Shown here in pieces: positions 41,422-51,051 of a stretch of 64,000 nt of DNA. The stretch is taken from NCBI RefSeq assembly GCF_002150035.1, contig NZ_NETS01000010.1:1612001-1676000 (forward strand). Direction: 5' to 3'. How positions within the stretch are numbered: position 1 is the first letter of the stretch; each line of letters opens with the position of its first letter. Origin of the DNA: Leptospira venezuelensis. Lineage in GTDB: Bacteria > Spirochaetota > Leptospiria > Leptospirales > Leptospiraceae. Both the position numbers and the translations under genes were made by a program. The notes under the pieces are model-generated. The model made no database searches. It had not been told where the DNA came from and saw only the letters and a list, made by a program, of their open reading frames with translations.

Positions 41422-42297
41422 ATGGATGATAATTTTTCCAGCTTCTCTCAGATTACAGACGAAGAGTTCAAATTCATCAAGGATTTGATGTATAAGGAAA
41501 CTGGAATATTCCTGGCGGATCATAAAAAAATAATGGTCCAATCCAGGCTGAATTCCAGGGCCAGAATGCATAAGATGCAGAATGTTTCGGAATATATCCG
41601 AGGTCTACAGGCCGACCGTAAGTTTTTCCAAAGTGAACTTACCGAACTAATCAATCGTATCACCACAAACAAAACTGATTTTTTCAGAGAAAACCATCAT
41701 TTCGAATTTTTGAAAGAAACCTTCTTTCCTTCCGTAGAGGAGAAGGCCCTAAAGTCCGGGAAAAAACAGCTTCGTATCTGGTCTAGCGCGTGTTCCACAG
41801 GCGAGGAACCTTATACGATCGCAATTACTTGTGCTGAATATTTTATGCATAAGCCAGGCTGGGATATTAAAATTTTTGCATCCGATATTGATACGAATGT
41901 TGTGCAGACCGCTCAAGAAGGTATTTACAAAGCTGACCGATTGGAGCCAGTGAGCGAGGCTCTTAAAAAAAGATATTTTCTAAAAGTGAAGGATCTCTCC
42001 GGAAAAAATCAGGATACCTATCAAGTAAAACCTGAAATTAAATCTATGATCGAATTTCATAAGGTAAATCTTTTGGAAACTCCTTATCCGATCAGAGAAA
42101 AGGTGGATTGTATCTTTTGTAGGAATGTGATAATATACTTTGATAAGCCCACACAAAAGAAAATTTTCGAAAACTTCGAGCATGTGTTGAAGGACAGAGG
42201 ACTTTTGGTGATAGGCCATTCTGAAACTCTTTTTGGTATTTCAGAAGCATACAAATTCTTAGGTCATACTGTTTATCAGAAAAAGCCTAAAATTTGA
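41422..42297 (+). CDS. cheR: CheR chemotaxis glutamate methyltransferase
   Basis: The 291-residue protein has an N-terminal helical CheR domain (FKFIKDLMYKETGIFLADHKKIMVQSRLNSRAR) and NRITTNKTDFFRENHHFEFL. The SAM-binding core contains WSSACSTGEEPYTIAI, IKIFASDIDTNVVQTAQEG and CRNVIIYFDKPTQKKIFE. Role: adds methyl groups from SAM to MCP glutamates for adaptation. Two MCP genes lie nearby on the opposite strand. The STAS neighbour is unusual for cheR. Confidence 0.93.
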   Translation: MDDNFSSFSQITDEEFKFIKDLMYKETGIFLADHKKIMVQSRLNSRARMHKMQNVSEYIRGLQADRKFFQSELTELINRITTNKTDFFRENHHFEFLKETFFPSVEEKALKSGKKQLRIWSSACSTGEEPYTIAITCAEYFMHKPGWDIKIFASDIDTNVVQTAQEGIYKADRLEPVSEALKKRYFLKVKDLSGKNQDTYQVKPEIKSMIEFHKVNLLETPYPIREKVDCIFCRNVIIYFDKPTQKKIFENFEHVLKDRGLLVIGHSETLFGISEAYKFLGHTVYQKKPKI

Positions 42298-42321
42298 TCA
42301 TAGTTAGTCGGAGAAAGTTTT

Positions 42322-42672
42322 ATGTTTAAATCATTTTACATTTTTCTAATCGTTATTCTATTTTCATTTTCTTCCTGTAAGAATAGAGAGGATAAGGAAC
42401 TATCAGAATGGGTGAAGAAGGGCGCACTTGTAGTTGATGTTAGAACTCCGACTGAATATGAAAAACGCCATTTTCCTGGAGCTGTTAATATTCCGATCGA
42501 TAGTTTGCCGTTGAGAGTAGATGAGCTTGGCTCTAAGGACAAACAAATCATTCTGTATTGCCAATCGGGTGGCCGTAGCTTAAGAGCAAAAACCTTCTTA
42601 GAAGAAGAAGGTTTTTCTCAAGTAAGGGACGCAGGGAGAATAGATCGCCTATTCTCCGCAGTGTCTGAGTAA
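42322..42672 (+). CDS. Rhodanese-domain lipoprotein
   Basis: The 116-residue protein has a signal with lipobox LFSFSSCKNR (Cys about residue 19), then one rhodanese domain (VVDVRTPTEYEKRHFPGAVNIPIDSL). The active-site loop YCQSGGRSLRAKTFLEEEGF has its catalytic Cys at about residue 80. It is a lipid-anchored, probably periplasmic sulfurtransferase or thiol carrier. The C-terminus is short (about ten residues after the last helix). It is the third gene of the STAS-cheR set. Confidence 0.85.
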   Translation: MFKSFYIFLIVILFSFSSCKNREDKELSEWVKKGALVVDVRTPTEYEKRHFPGAVNIPIDSLPLRVDELGSKDKQIILYCQSGGRSLRAKTFLEEEGFSQVRDAGRIDRLFSAVSE

Positions 42673-42697
42673 ATTTTTAGTTTAATTTTCTGAACGA

Positions 42698-44689
42698 TTA
42701 GAGTTTGAATTTTTCAGAGATATTTTTGAGTATCTCGGCAGTATTCGATAGATTTCGGGAAGAAGAGGACATTTGTTCCGCGCCCGATGCAGTATTGATC
42801 GTATGCTCATTTATTTGCATGATCACCTGAGAGATCTCCGAAACTGCTTTTTTCGGTTCGTCCGTGGCTAATTTTACTGCTTCCGATTCAGTTCTTACTT
42901 TTCCTGCGTTATCTGTCACGGCCTGGTTGATATCTGTTTGGGAACCAGTGATAGAATATAATCTATCCATAGCATCGGAAACCTGATCCACATTTCGGAT
43001 AATCGCATGAATGATCTCAGTCGAAGCTTGGATTCCTTTTGCTCCACTGTCCAACTCTCCTGTGTTCTTGTTGATCATCGCTGAGATGGATTTAATAGAA
43101 GAAGCAGTCTTTTCCGAAAGTTTGGAAATCTCCTCGGCAACCACTGCGAATCCTTTTCCAGCTTCTCCTGCTCTTGCTGCCTCGATTGCAGCGTTTAAAG
43201 CGAGTAGCTGGGTTTGTTCAGAAATATCGTTGATGATTCCGATAATCGCAGTCATCTCTCCAGAAGATTTCAGAATATTCGAGATCATTGCGTTCATTCC
43301 GGAGAGTGATTCTTCTCCTTTTTTTGCCTGTAGAGAAATTGATTTCGCCATATTCAATGTGGCTTGAACTTCATTGCCGATTTGATTCACGCTTTGAGAA
43401 AGTTCTGTGATCTTGATCTGGAATTCTGAAATGTTTTTGTACTGATTATAGATGGAACCGGAAATATTATCCATCCCTGCGGACATCTCTTCGACTGTGG
43501 CCGACATTTCTTCGGTAGAAGCAGCTGTAGATTGAGCTCCATTAGAGAAATTTTCAGAACTTGCAGATAGTTCTTCTGCGGAAGAGGCAAGTTCTTGGGA
43601 GATCTTTTGGATATCTCTTACGGAAGTTCTCAAACTTTCTAAGAAGGAGTTGGTATCCTTACTGAGATCTCCAATCTCATCTTCATGATAAATTTTTAAA
43701 CTAGCTGTAAGGTCTCCTGTGGACATGGAACGGAATAATTCTCTTGCTTCTAGTAATGGATGGAGGCGAACATTCACTATTCTATAAATAATAAATATAG
43801 AAACGATTAGGAAAATAAAGGCAAATGCAATGATCCTGAATAACATTTGATGGACTACTTCTGCAAGTTCGTCTTTGGATACAACAGCGGAAACTCTTAA
43901 GCCGTATTCTGGAACATCGTAAACAGTTGCGATTTTATCTTTTTTGAAAAAATACTCCATATGTTCTTCGGAAGGAAGGGTCATTAATTTTTTGCCCCAA
44001 TCCGTTTTACTTAAATCTAATTTCAAGATGAGGGATTTATCGGGATGTCCTACTACTACCCCATGTCGGTCTGTGATTGCAATGTATCCATCGGAACCAA
44101 TTGTGATACCGTTCACAACGGTCTCCGTCATTTTACTGAGGGAAATGGCAAAACCTAATATACTTACTACCTGATTTCCGTCTTTTGCAGGAACAGTTAG
44201 AACTGCGACAGCCTCTCCGGTAACCGGAGAAGGGTTTACCTTACTCAAAAGACTTTTTCCTTCTAAGGCAGCTTTAATATTATCATCGAAACCGGTTCCT
44301 CCCCAGCGGAAATTATTGGCTTTACCTGTGGCATCTGCAAAGACCATTGGATTTGTTTCTGGAGTAGAGAGGAATACGTTCTCATATGTATTATAATTTT
44401 TGAATATATTGGCAAGTTCCGGATTAAGACTGTTTTTATCTCTGGCGATTGAAGCTTTTATGAACGGTTTGTTGGAAGTTACAAACTCCGCCAAAACGGT
44501 TTGCTGATCGAAGAAGAACTTAATGTGTTTTCCTGCGAGTTTTGAGATCTTTTTCATCTCATCAATATAGGCTTCTTCCACATATTTTTTTGCGGTAAAA
44601 TATGCGAATGAGGAAATTCCCACTGTAAGTAGAACGATTGTAATTGTACTTACTGCTAGGATAATGATCTTTAAACTGTTTCTTTGCAT
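42698..44689 (-). CDS. Methyl-accepting chemotaxis protein, dCache type
   Basis: The 663-residue protein has TM1 (about residues 8-30), a periplasmic double-Cache sensor domain (about 35-275, ending with LMTLPSEEHMEYFFKKDKIATVYDVPEYGLRVSAVV) and TM2 (about 283-305). A HAMP segment and a long cytoplasmic coiled coil follow, with the conserved hairpin tip DISEQTQLLALNAAIEAARAGEAGKGFAVVAEEI. Methylation-type Glu/Gln residues flank it. Paralogous to the next MCP gene (22 nt apart, same strand); the two form a tandem duplication. Confidence 0.93.
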   Translation of the reverse strand: MQRNSLKIIILAVSTITIVLLTVGISSFAYFTAKKYVEEAYIDEMKKISKLAGKHIKFFFDQQTVLAEFVTSNKPFIKASIARDKNSLNPELANIFKNYNTYENVFLSTPETNPMVFADATGKANNFRWGGTGFDDNIKAALEGKSLLSKVNPSPVTGEAVAVLTVPAKDGNQVVSILGFAISLSKMTETVVNGITIGSDGYIAITDRHGVVVGHPDKSLILKLDLSKTDWGKKLMTLPSEEHMEYFFKKDKIATVYDVPEYGLRVSAVVSKDELAEVVHQMLFRIIAFAFIFLIVSIFIIYRIVNVRLHPLLEARELFRSMSTGDLTASLKIYHEDEIGDLSKDTNSFLESLRTSVRDIQKISQELASSAEELSASSENFSNGAQSTAASTEEMSATVEEMSAGMDNISGSIYNQYKNISEFQIKITELSQSVNQIGNEVQATLNMAKSISLQAKKGEESLSGMNAMISNILKSSGEMTAIIGIINDISEQTQLLALNAAIEAARAGEAGKGFAVVAEEISKLSEKTASSIKSISAMINKNTGELDSGAKGIQASTEIIHAIIRNVDQVSDAMDRLYSITGSQTDINQAVTDNAGKVRTESEAVKLATDEPKKAVSEISQVIMQINEHTINTASGAEQMSSSSRNLSNTAEILKNISEKFKL

Positions 44690-44711
44690 TTGTGAGTCGA
44701 ACCGGGTCGAA

Positions 44712-46706
44712 TTATATTTTGAACTTTTCAGTTATATTTTTTAGTATTTCCGCTGTGGTGGCTAAGTTCTGGGCAGATGAGGACATCTGTTCTGAACCGG
44801 ATGCAGTATTTAAGGTGTGTTCATTGATTTGAGTGATTACCTGTGCAATTTCTCTTACTGCTCTTTTTTGCTCGTCGGTCGCAAGTTTTACACCTTCTGC
44901 TTCTGTTCCGACTCGATCCGATTGTTCGTCTACAGATCTATTCACTGATTCTTGCGCAGAAGTGATCTCGAATAGATGGTTCATCGCTTCGCCAACTGAA
45001 TCCACATTTTTGATGATACTATGCAGGATCTCCACTGAGGACCGAATTCCTTTGGCTCCTTCGTCCAATTCGGAATTGTTCTTATTGATCATCTCCCCAA
45101 TCGATTTGATAGAAGATGCGGTTTTGACAGAAAGTTTGGATATCTCTTCTGCAACGACTGCGAATCCTTTACCTGCTTCTCCAGCTCTTGCCGCTTCTAT
45201 CGCTGCATTCAACGCAAGGAGCTGAGTTTGATCGGAGATATCGTTGATGATCCCGATGATGGATTTCATCTCTCCGGAAGACTTCAGGATATTTTCTATC
45301 ATGTTACTCATTCCTGTGAGTGAACTTTCTCCTTTTTTTGCTTCTTGGGAGATAGACTCGGCGATCTGCAGAGTGTTTTTGATCTCTGATCCTATCTTTC
45401 TTACTCCAGAGGATAGTTCCTTTATTTTAGTATGAAATTCTAATATATTTGAATATTGTCTATCTGTGACTGAAGAGATATTCTCCATCCCTGCGGACAT
45501 CTCTTCTACAGTAGCTGACATTTGTTCGGAAGAGGCAGCTGTTGACTGTGCTCCCGTAGCAAAACTCTGAGAAGAAACTGTCAATTCTTCTGCAGAAGAG
45601 GCGAGCTCCATCGCGATCCTTTGTATATCTTTGAGAGAAGATCTGAGGCTTGTGATAAATGAATTCAAATCCGCGCTCATTGCACCAATCTCATCGTTGT
45701 ACACAACTTGGATGTCAGCCGTTAGATCGCCTTGGGACATTGTTTGGAAAAGTTTGCTGGCATTTTCCAATGGATCCAATCTCTTCTTTAGAAGAATATA
45801 AAGTAAGAAAATAGAAATTCCAACTGTGGTTAAACTTATAAGTCCTATCGAAAGTAATAATTCTCCTAATGCTTCTCTGATCTCTGTTTTGGGCTGGATT
45901 GCGATTACAGACATCCTCCATTGATCTAATCTGTAAACAGTTGAATATCGATCTGCACCCTTGAAGCTGAATTCAAAAATTTCTCCGCTCTTTAGTTCCA
46001 GCATCTTCTGGCCATAAGGTTCTTTGGCCACATTCAAATTCATGATCATCTCTTTTTTAGGGTGAGCAATCACTAAGCCCGTTTGGCTCATTACAGAAAC
46101 GTAACCTTGTTCCCCGATACGGATCTTATTGATTACTTTTTCAGAAACATCCTCGAAGGAGAGCGCGATATTCAATACTCCTACAATAGTTCCTCCGTTT
46201 CGGATCGGAACAGAGATGACTGCAACTGGAAGTCCTGTGATCGGAGATTTTTGTGGAGGACCTAAATAAGATTTTCCTTCTTTTACGGATTCTATATTAT
46301 CTTTTAATTCGTCACCTTGGGCCTTATAACCGAGAGACTTCCCGCCTAGGCTATCTGCTAAGATTCTTTTTTCTCCATCCAAGCTCATTACGAAAATGTT
46401 TTCGTAAATCCCATATCTTTGGTGAACTTCTTTAAAAAAATCTCCAGCGATCGGTTTTCCTGTAAGCGCGGTTTGTATTGCTCTTGGATCCGCCGCTAAT
46501 GTCTTCGCCACGTTAGTATGAGAGAGTAAAAATGCATCGAACTCTTGAGCAACTACTGCCACCACATTCTGCATTTGATTGAGATGGTTTTCTGTGATCT
46601 TTTTTTGGCCAAAATAATAGGCGTTACCCGAGATCAATAACGTTAGCACGGTAAGAATAACGATACCTGCGCCTAGAAGAATGAACTTTAAACTGCTTTT
46701 TTGCAT
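44712..46706 (-). CDS. Methyl-accepting chemotaxis protein, dCache type (paralogue)
   Basis: The 664-residue protein has the same architecture as its downstream neighbour: TM1, dCache sensor (residues about 35-275, including ISLVIAHPKK-like stretches and SPITGLPVAVISVP), TM2, HAMP and MA domain. Its signalling tip DISDQTQLLALNAAIEAARAGEAGKGFAVVAEEI is nearly identical to that of the other. The sensor domains differ more, so the ligands probably do too. Its start codon abuts a short divergent region leading to rsmH. Confidence 0.93.
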   Translation of the reverse strand: MQKSSLKFILLGAGIVILTVLTLLISGNAYYFGQKKITENHLNQMQNVVAVVAQEFDAFLLSHTNVAKTLAADPRAIQTALTGKPIAGDFFKEVHQRYGIYENIFVMSLDGEKRILADSLGGKSLGYKAQGDELKDNIESVKEGKSYLGPPQKSPITGLPVAVISVPIRNGGTIVGVLNIALSFEDVSEKVINKIRIGEQGYVSVMSQTGLVIAHPKKEMIMNLNVAKEPYGQKMLELKSGEIFEFSFKGADRYSTVYRLDQWRMSVIAIQPKTEIREALGELLLSIGLISLTTVGISIFLLYILLKKRLDPLENASKLFQTMSQGDLTADIQVVYNDEIGAMSADLNSFITSLRSSLKDIQRIAMELASSAEELTVSSQSFATGAQSTAASSEQMSATVEEMSAGMENISSVTDRQYSNILEFHTKIKELSSGVRKIGSEIKNTLQIAESISQEAKKGESSLTGMSNMIENILKSSGEMKSIIGIINDISDQTQLLALNAAIEAARAGEAGKGFAVVAEEISKLSVKTASSIKSIGEMINKNNSELDEGAKGIRSSVEILHSIIKNVDSVGEAMNHLFEITSAQESVNRSVDEQSDRVGTEAEGVKLATDEQKRAVREIAQVITQINEHTLNTASGSEQMSSSAQNLATTAEILKNITEKFKI

Positions 46707-47003
46707 ACCTATAATAAGGCCTTCCTGAAGAGGCTAAGAGTTATAATAATTCGTCGGCCTAATTGGACAAATCCTTTCAGGCTCTTTGTCACTAGAGCGA
46801 TTTTTCTTTATGAAGAAGGCGAATTGTATCTAGGAAAAGGGTGCAGTCAAGACTTTAGTGCTTTTGCGTTAGTGAGTTTGTATGCTTACTTACTTCGGAT
46901 TATCTATGTATTGGTTTGCCACGATTGTTGGAGTTCCGACACCCCCAGAAAGAATACTAAATCGGCACGGTTCTTAGTTGCGTTTTGGATAAGCAGGTAG
47001 AAT
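46707..47003. other. Intergenic region upstream of the cell-wall cluster
   Basis: About 300 bp between the divergent MCP and rsmH genes; it should contain the promoter of the dcw cluster. A plus-strand open frame crosses it (46701-47000), but it lacks a ribosome-binding site and looks like chance. No mraZ gene or convincing promoter is seen. Confidence 0.5.
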
Positions 47004-47960
47004 TTGGAAAACGAATTGGAACCTGTCCATTATTCGGTGCTCTATCGGGAGATAATTTCTTTCTTCCTTTCTGTATTCGATAAGGATCGAGAACTCCTTT
47101 TTTTGGACGGAACGGCAGGAGAAGGAGGACATAGTCTTCTACTCTTAGAACAATTCCCTAATTCTAAACTGGTTTTGGTAGATCGAGACTCGGTCATGTT
47201 ATCCAGGGCCCAAGCAAGACTTTCCGCGTATTCTCCCAGAGTTATTCCTATCGAAGCAAACTTTTCCGACCTCGACTCAGAGTTCTTGAGCGGCTTCGGT
47301 GTTTCCAGTCCCCCAGACGGTATCCTTTTGGATTTGGGAATTTCTACATTTCATCTATTACATGCTGGAAGAGGTTTTAGTTTTAGGGAGAACGAACCTT
47401 TGGACATGAGACTTTCTTCTTCCGGCGGTATCTCTGCAGAAGATGTGATCAATACTTATCCAGAAAAGGCTCTCAGTAAAATTTTTTACGAATACGGGGA
47501 AGAGCGTTGGACTAAGAAGATTGTAGAGGCAATCCTAGAAAGAAGAAGACATTCTAGGATCGGTTACTCAGGTGACCTTGCACAATTGGTCTCCAGAGTG
47601 ATTCCTAGGAAATTTTGGCCTCCAGGAAGACATCCTGCTACAAGAGTTTTTCAAGCTTTGCGGATCGAAGTAAATCAAGAGCTTCTTCATATAGAGATAG
47701 GAGTTAAAAAACTTTTGGATCTGGTCGCAAAAGGTGGACTCTTACAAGTCATCTCTTTCCATTCTTTGGAAGATAGGATTATTAAAAATTTATTCAGAGA
47801 TTACGCAAGAGGTGGAGAAGCTAAACTCCTTACCAAAAAGCCCGTGCTTCCATCAGATATCGAGACAAAGGAAAATCCTGCTTCTCGTTCTGCAAAATTA
47901 CGTGTCATTCATAAATCACTTCCTACCGATACTGAAGAGGAGGAGGATGAGGAAGAATGA
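47004..47960 (+). CDS. rsmH: 16S rRNA (cytosine-1402-N4) methyltransferase
   Basis: The 318-residue protein starts at TTG (aggtag upstream) and reads YSVLYREIISFF, with SAM-binding FLDGTAGEGGHS. Further RsmH marks are GILLDLGISTFHL, RGFSFRENEPLDMRLS, ATRVFQALRIEVNQEL and the C-terminal ISFHSLEDRIIKN. It N4-methylates C1402 in the 16S decoding centre. Formerly MraW, it is the usual head of the dcw cluster. A C-terminal acidic tail (TDTEEEEDEEE) is unusual. It overlaps the next gene by 4 nt (ATGA). Confidence 0.95.
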   Translation: MENELEPVHYSVLYREIISFFLSVFDKDRELLFLDGTAGEGGHSLLLLEQFPNSKLVLVDRDSVMLSRAQARLSAYSPRVIPIEANFSDLDSEFLSGFGVSSPPDGILLDLGISTFHLLHAGRGFSFRENEPLDMRLSSSGGISAEDVINTYPEKALSKIFYEYGEERWTKKIVEAILERRRHSRIGYSGDLAQLVSRVIPRKFWPPGRHPATRVFQALRIEVNQELLHIEIGVKKLLDLVAKGGLLQVISFHSLEDRIIKNLFRDYARGGEAKLLTKKPVLPSDIETKENPASRSAKLRVIHKSLPTDTEEEEDEEE

Positions 47961-48316
47961 GCAGGGTTTCAGAATTTTTATCCCTCCGTCTTTGGCCCGA
48001 TCTTGGATTTTTATTCCGAGTGTTTGGCTGGATTATCGCTCCATTTAGTATCGCACTTTTATTTGTTTGGCAAAATGTTCAGGTTTCCAGATTAAACCGT
48101 GAACTTGCTATCGCTTCCCAAGAAAAAGAAAAACTTTTAAAGAAGAATGATGATTTAAAAATTGGAATGGCAACTTATACTTCTGCCCGTAGGATAGAAG
48201 CCTTATATCGTAAAACATATCATTATTTACCGATCACAGTAGGAGATCGGATCATTACAGTTACTCTTCCTCCAGAAAGAAACGAGGCGGAACTTGAAAC
48301 TTTCAGAGCTCCTTAA
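47957..48316 (+). CDS. ftsL: FtsL-like division protein (short bitopic)
   Basis: The 119-residue protein has one TM segment (about residues 25-45, GWIIAPFSIALLFVWQNV) and a coiled-coil stretch (VSRLNRELAIASQEKEKLLKKNDDLKIGM). Its position between rsmH and murE and this topology fit FtsL, the divisome protein that pairs with FtsB/FtsQ. Sequence identity is low in this family, so the call rests on context and topology. It overlaps murE by 23 nt. Confidence 0.7.
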   Translation: MSRVSEFLSLRLWPDLGFLFRVFGWIIAPFSIALLFVWQNVQVSRLNRELAIASQEKEKLLKKNDDLKIGMATYTSARRIEALYRKTYHYLPITVGDRIITVTLPPERNEAELETFRAP

Positions 48317-49784
48317 TCTTTTTCCAGATATTAAAATAATCTCAGGATCTTATGCTCCGGATGAAACGTTCGACTTTGTTCGTACAGATTCCAGAAAATT
48401 AGAACCGAATGATCTATTCTGTCTTCCAGATTCTTCTGGAGATAAAGGTGTAGAATATGCAAAGGCCTCTTCTTCTAGATATCTATTAATAGGATCTAAA
48501 TTAAAAATCCCGAAATTAGAAAACAAGATCGTTCTTAAGAGCAACCTTGATCCAGAAAGTTTGGCTGGACCGATTGCTTCTTTCATTTTGGGTGATCCTT
48601 CTTCCAAACTAAAAGTGATCGGAGTTACAGGGACAAATGGTAAAACTTCTTTAACTCATATCCTAGCTTATCTTGGAGAATCTCAGGGAAAATCCTGCGG
48701 TATTATTGGTACTACAGGTGTTAAATTTAAAGGAGTCCTATCTGACACAGGATATACTACTCCTGATCCAAGCAGTCTTCAATCCATTCTGAAAGAGATG
48801 TACGATTCTGGAGTGGAATATGTTTTTATGGAAGCGAGTTCTCACGGATTAAAATTGGGGAGGACCAACGGAGTCCATTTTAAAGTAGGAGTATTCTCCA
48901 ATCTTACTCAAGACCATTTGGATTTTCATCCAAATATGGAAGATTATCGAAATAGTAAGGCTCTTTTATTCTCTTCCGTAGCTTTGCATCCGGAAACTTT
49001 TGGAGTAATCGATTCAGATGCTCCAGGTGGAAAAGATTTTAAATCTGTAGTAGAAACTTCTTCTCCGAATTTAAAAATTTTCTCTCTTGGAAGAAGTTCC
49101 CAAGATTTTGAGATACATTCAGAAGCATTCTCACTAGAAAAAACTTCTTACCAAATTCGACTTCCGGATGAATGGGGTGGGGATACTAATATTAGTACTA
49201 ATCTTTTGGGCGGTTTTAATGTAAGGAATACCGCACTTGCTTTCGTAACCGCGCTCGGTTTAGGTTGGGAAAAAAAATCTCTTCTTTCCGCTTTGGAAAG
49301 TATTCCTCAGATCCCAGGAAGATTTCAGATCTATTATAGCAAAGATAAATCTCGCATGGCTGTTGTTGACTATGCTCATACTCCCGACGCACTGGAGAAT
49401 ATTTTAAGAAGTATCCGGGAATCTAAGCCTAAGGAGCTCGTTGCACTTTTTGGATGCGGCGGAGACAGAGACAAAACCAAACGACCAAAGATGGCAAAGA
49501 TCGCCTGGGAACTTGCAGACAAGGTAATTCTCACTTCTGATAATCCAAGAACAGAAGATCCTGAAAACATCTTAGATGATGTTCAAGCTGGTTTTCCTTC
49601 CGGATATTCTCCATTGCTACGAGAAGTTGATAGAGCAAAGGCAATTTCTTTCGGGATCTCTCACCTAAAAGAGGGGGGATGTCTTCTTGTGGCTGGAAAG
49701 GGACACGAGGATTACCAGATCATTGGCCGAGAGAAAAGGCATTTCGATGATGGGGAAGAGATCCGAAAGGCATTCGGTCTATAA
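48294..49784 (+). CDS. murE: UDP-MurNAc-tripeptide synthetase
   Basis: The 496-residue Mur ligase starts at TTG (gaggcgg upstream). It has the ATP loop VIGVTGTNGKTSLTHIL (about residue 113), GYTTPDPSSLQ, MEASSHGLKLGR, NLTQDHLDFHPNMEDY and the FGCGGDRDKTKRPKM stretch. The specificity motif DNPRTEDP indicates meso-diaminopimelate as the third amino acid, agreeing with the DAP peptidoglycan of Leptospira. ATP-dependent addition to UDP-MurNAc-L-Ala-D-Glu. No ftsI or murF lies around it, unlike the common dcw order. Confidence 0.94.
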   Translation: MKLSELLNLFPDIKIISGSYAPDETFDFVRTDSRKLEPNDLFCLPDSSGDKGVEYAKASSSRYLLIGSKLKIPKLENKIVLKSNLDPESLAGPIASFILGDPSSKLKVIGVTGTNGKTSLTHILAYLGESQGKSCGIIGTTGVKFKGVLSDTGYTTPDPSSLQSILKEMYDSGVEYVFMEASSHGLKLGRTNGVHFKVGVFSNLTQDHLDFHPNMEDYRNSKALLFSSVALHPETFGVIDSDAPGGKDFKSVVETSSPNLKIFSLGRSSQDFEIHSEAFSLEKTSYQIRLPDEWGGDTNISTNLLGGFNVRNTALAFVTALGLGWEKKSLLSALESIPQIPGRFQIYYSKDKSRMAVVDYAHTPDALENILRSIRESKPKELVALFGCGGDRDKTKRPKMAKIAWELADKVILTSDNPRTEDPENILDDVQAGFPSGYSPLLREVDRAKAISFGISHLKEGGCLLVAGKGHEDYQIIGREKRHFDDGEEIRKAFGL

Positions 49785-49797
49785 TCGCAAACCAGGA

Positions 49798-49815
49798 AGC
49801 CGGCATTGTACCGGC
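49798..49815. terminator. Weak hairpin after murE
   Basis: agccgg and ccggct pair around cattgta. No T run follows, so it is probably not a full terminator; the murE-mraY gap (154 nt) may hold an internal promoter that I could not pinpoint. Confidence 0.25.
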
Positions 49816-49938
49816 TCTAAATCCAAAAAAAATGTCTCAGATCCTGACTTACGTCGATAATTAAGCCAAAGAAGACGATTTTCTTTTTTTACGTTTACTC
49901 GTGCTCGGCTAGAGTGAATCTGTCTTCATAGAAATGAT

Positions 49939-51051
49939 ATGTTTTACTTTTTATACGAAAGATTTTTCCAAGACCTAGATTCTTTAAGACTTTTTAGCTA
50001 TGTAACCGTTCGGGCTTTAATGGCCGGACTGACTTCTATGTTCCTGACTTTTTGGTTTGGTGGAAGAGTGATCGATTTCTTGCACGGATTAAAATTCAGA
50101 GAAAGTGTAAGGGATGATGGACCGAAATCTCATAGCGCTAAGTCCGGAACTCCAACAATGGGCGGCCTCATGATTGTATCTGCCCTAGTGGCGTCCGTTC
50201 TTCTTTGGGGAAATTTAAGAAATCCTAATATTCTTTTGTTGCTCGTTTGTTCTATTTCTTTTGCGACCTTGGGATTTATGGATGATTATATGAAATCCGT
50301 AAAAAAGATCAAAGGTGGTATGAGAGCCCGCACTAAGTTTGCGGTTTCGGTAGTTTTAGCTGCGATCTTTTGTTTAGTTTTCTTGTATTCTAGTGGAGAA
50401 GCTCCAAAAGGTACTACTGGTAAAATTTTATTCCATTTGACGGATCTATTCCTGCCTTTCGTAAAAGGCCCTGTTCTATCCTGGGGATATTTTGCGATTC
50501 CATTTTCGATTTTAGTAATATTAGGATCTTCTCATGGAGTAAACCTGACTGACGGTTTAGACGGTCTTGCTGGAGGAACTGCCGGGATTGTAGTTGGGAC
50601 TCTTGGATTGATTGCTTATGTTTCAGGAACTCCCGTTGCTGCAAATTATCTGAATATTCCTTACCTTCCTCATGCTCACGAATATAGTGTATTCCTTGCC
50701 GCATTAACAGGTGCGTTGATAGGTTTTCTTTGGTTCAATAGTCATCCTGCCCAAGTATTCATGGGAGATACAGGATCCTTATTTTTAGGGGCAACCATTG
50801 GACTTACTTGCGTAATGTTGAAGAAAGAGATCCTACTTGTTATCTTGGGCGGGATCTTTGTTGCAGAATCCTTGTCGGTAATCTTGCAGGTAGGTTCTTT
50901 TAAACTTACCCAGAAGCGAATTTTCAAAATGGCGCCTTTGCATCACCATTTCGAATTGGGAGGAGTCCCAGAAACTAAGGTAGTCATCCGATTTTGGATC
51001 GCAGCCATCATTCTTGCGATCATCTCCTTATCTAGTTTAAAAATACAATGA
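49939..51051 (+). CDS. mraY: Phospho-MurNAc-pentapeptide transferase
   Basis: The 370-residue polytopic enzyme has about ten TM segments. Marks are KSGTPTMGGLMI, FATLGFMDDYMKS, NLTDGLDGLAGGTAGI and MGDTGSLFLGA, with the final APLHHHFELGGVPETKVVIRFW containing the HHH motif. It transfers phospho-MurNAc-pentapeptide to undecaprenyl phosphate to make lipid I. Overlaps ftsW by 4 nt (ATGA). Confidence 0.95.
   Translation: MFYFLYERFFQDLDSLRLFSYVTVRALMAGLTSMFLTFWFGGRVIDFLHGLKFRESVRDDGPKSHSAKSGTPTMGGLMIVSALVASVLLWGNLRNPNILLLLVCSISFATLGFMDDYMKSVKKIKGGMRARTKFAVSVVLAAIFCLVFLYSSGEAPKGTTGKILFHLTDLFLPFVKGPVLSWGYFAIPFSILVILGSSHGVNLTDGLDGLAGGTAGIVVGTLGLIAYVSGTPVAANYLNIPYLPHAHEYSVFLAALTGALIGFLWFNSHPAQVFMGDTGSLFLGATIGLTCVMLKKEILLVILGGIFVAESLSVILQVGSFKLTQKRIFKMAPLHHHFELGGVPETKVVIRFWIAAIILAIISLSSLKIQ

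Noticed and set aside
46971..46993. Second sigma-54-like sequence (cggcacggttcttagttgc) before rsmH
   Set aside because: The GG and GC elements are 14 nt apart instead of 10, so it is not a sigma-54 promoter.
46701..47000. 99-codon plus-strand frame ahead of rsmH
   Set aside because: It has no ribosome-binding site, overlaps the MCP start region and has an unlikely composition with several Trp, Cys and Arg residues. It looks like a chance frame.
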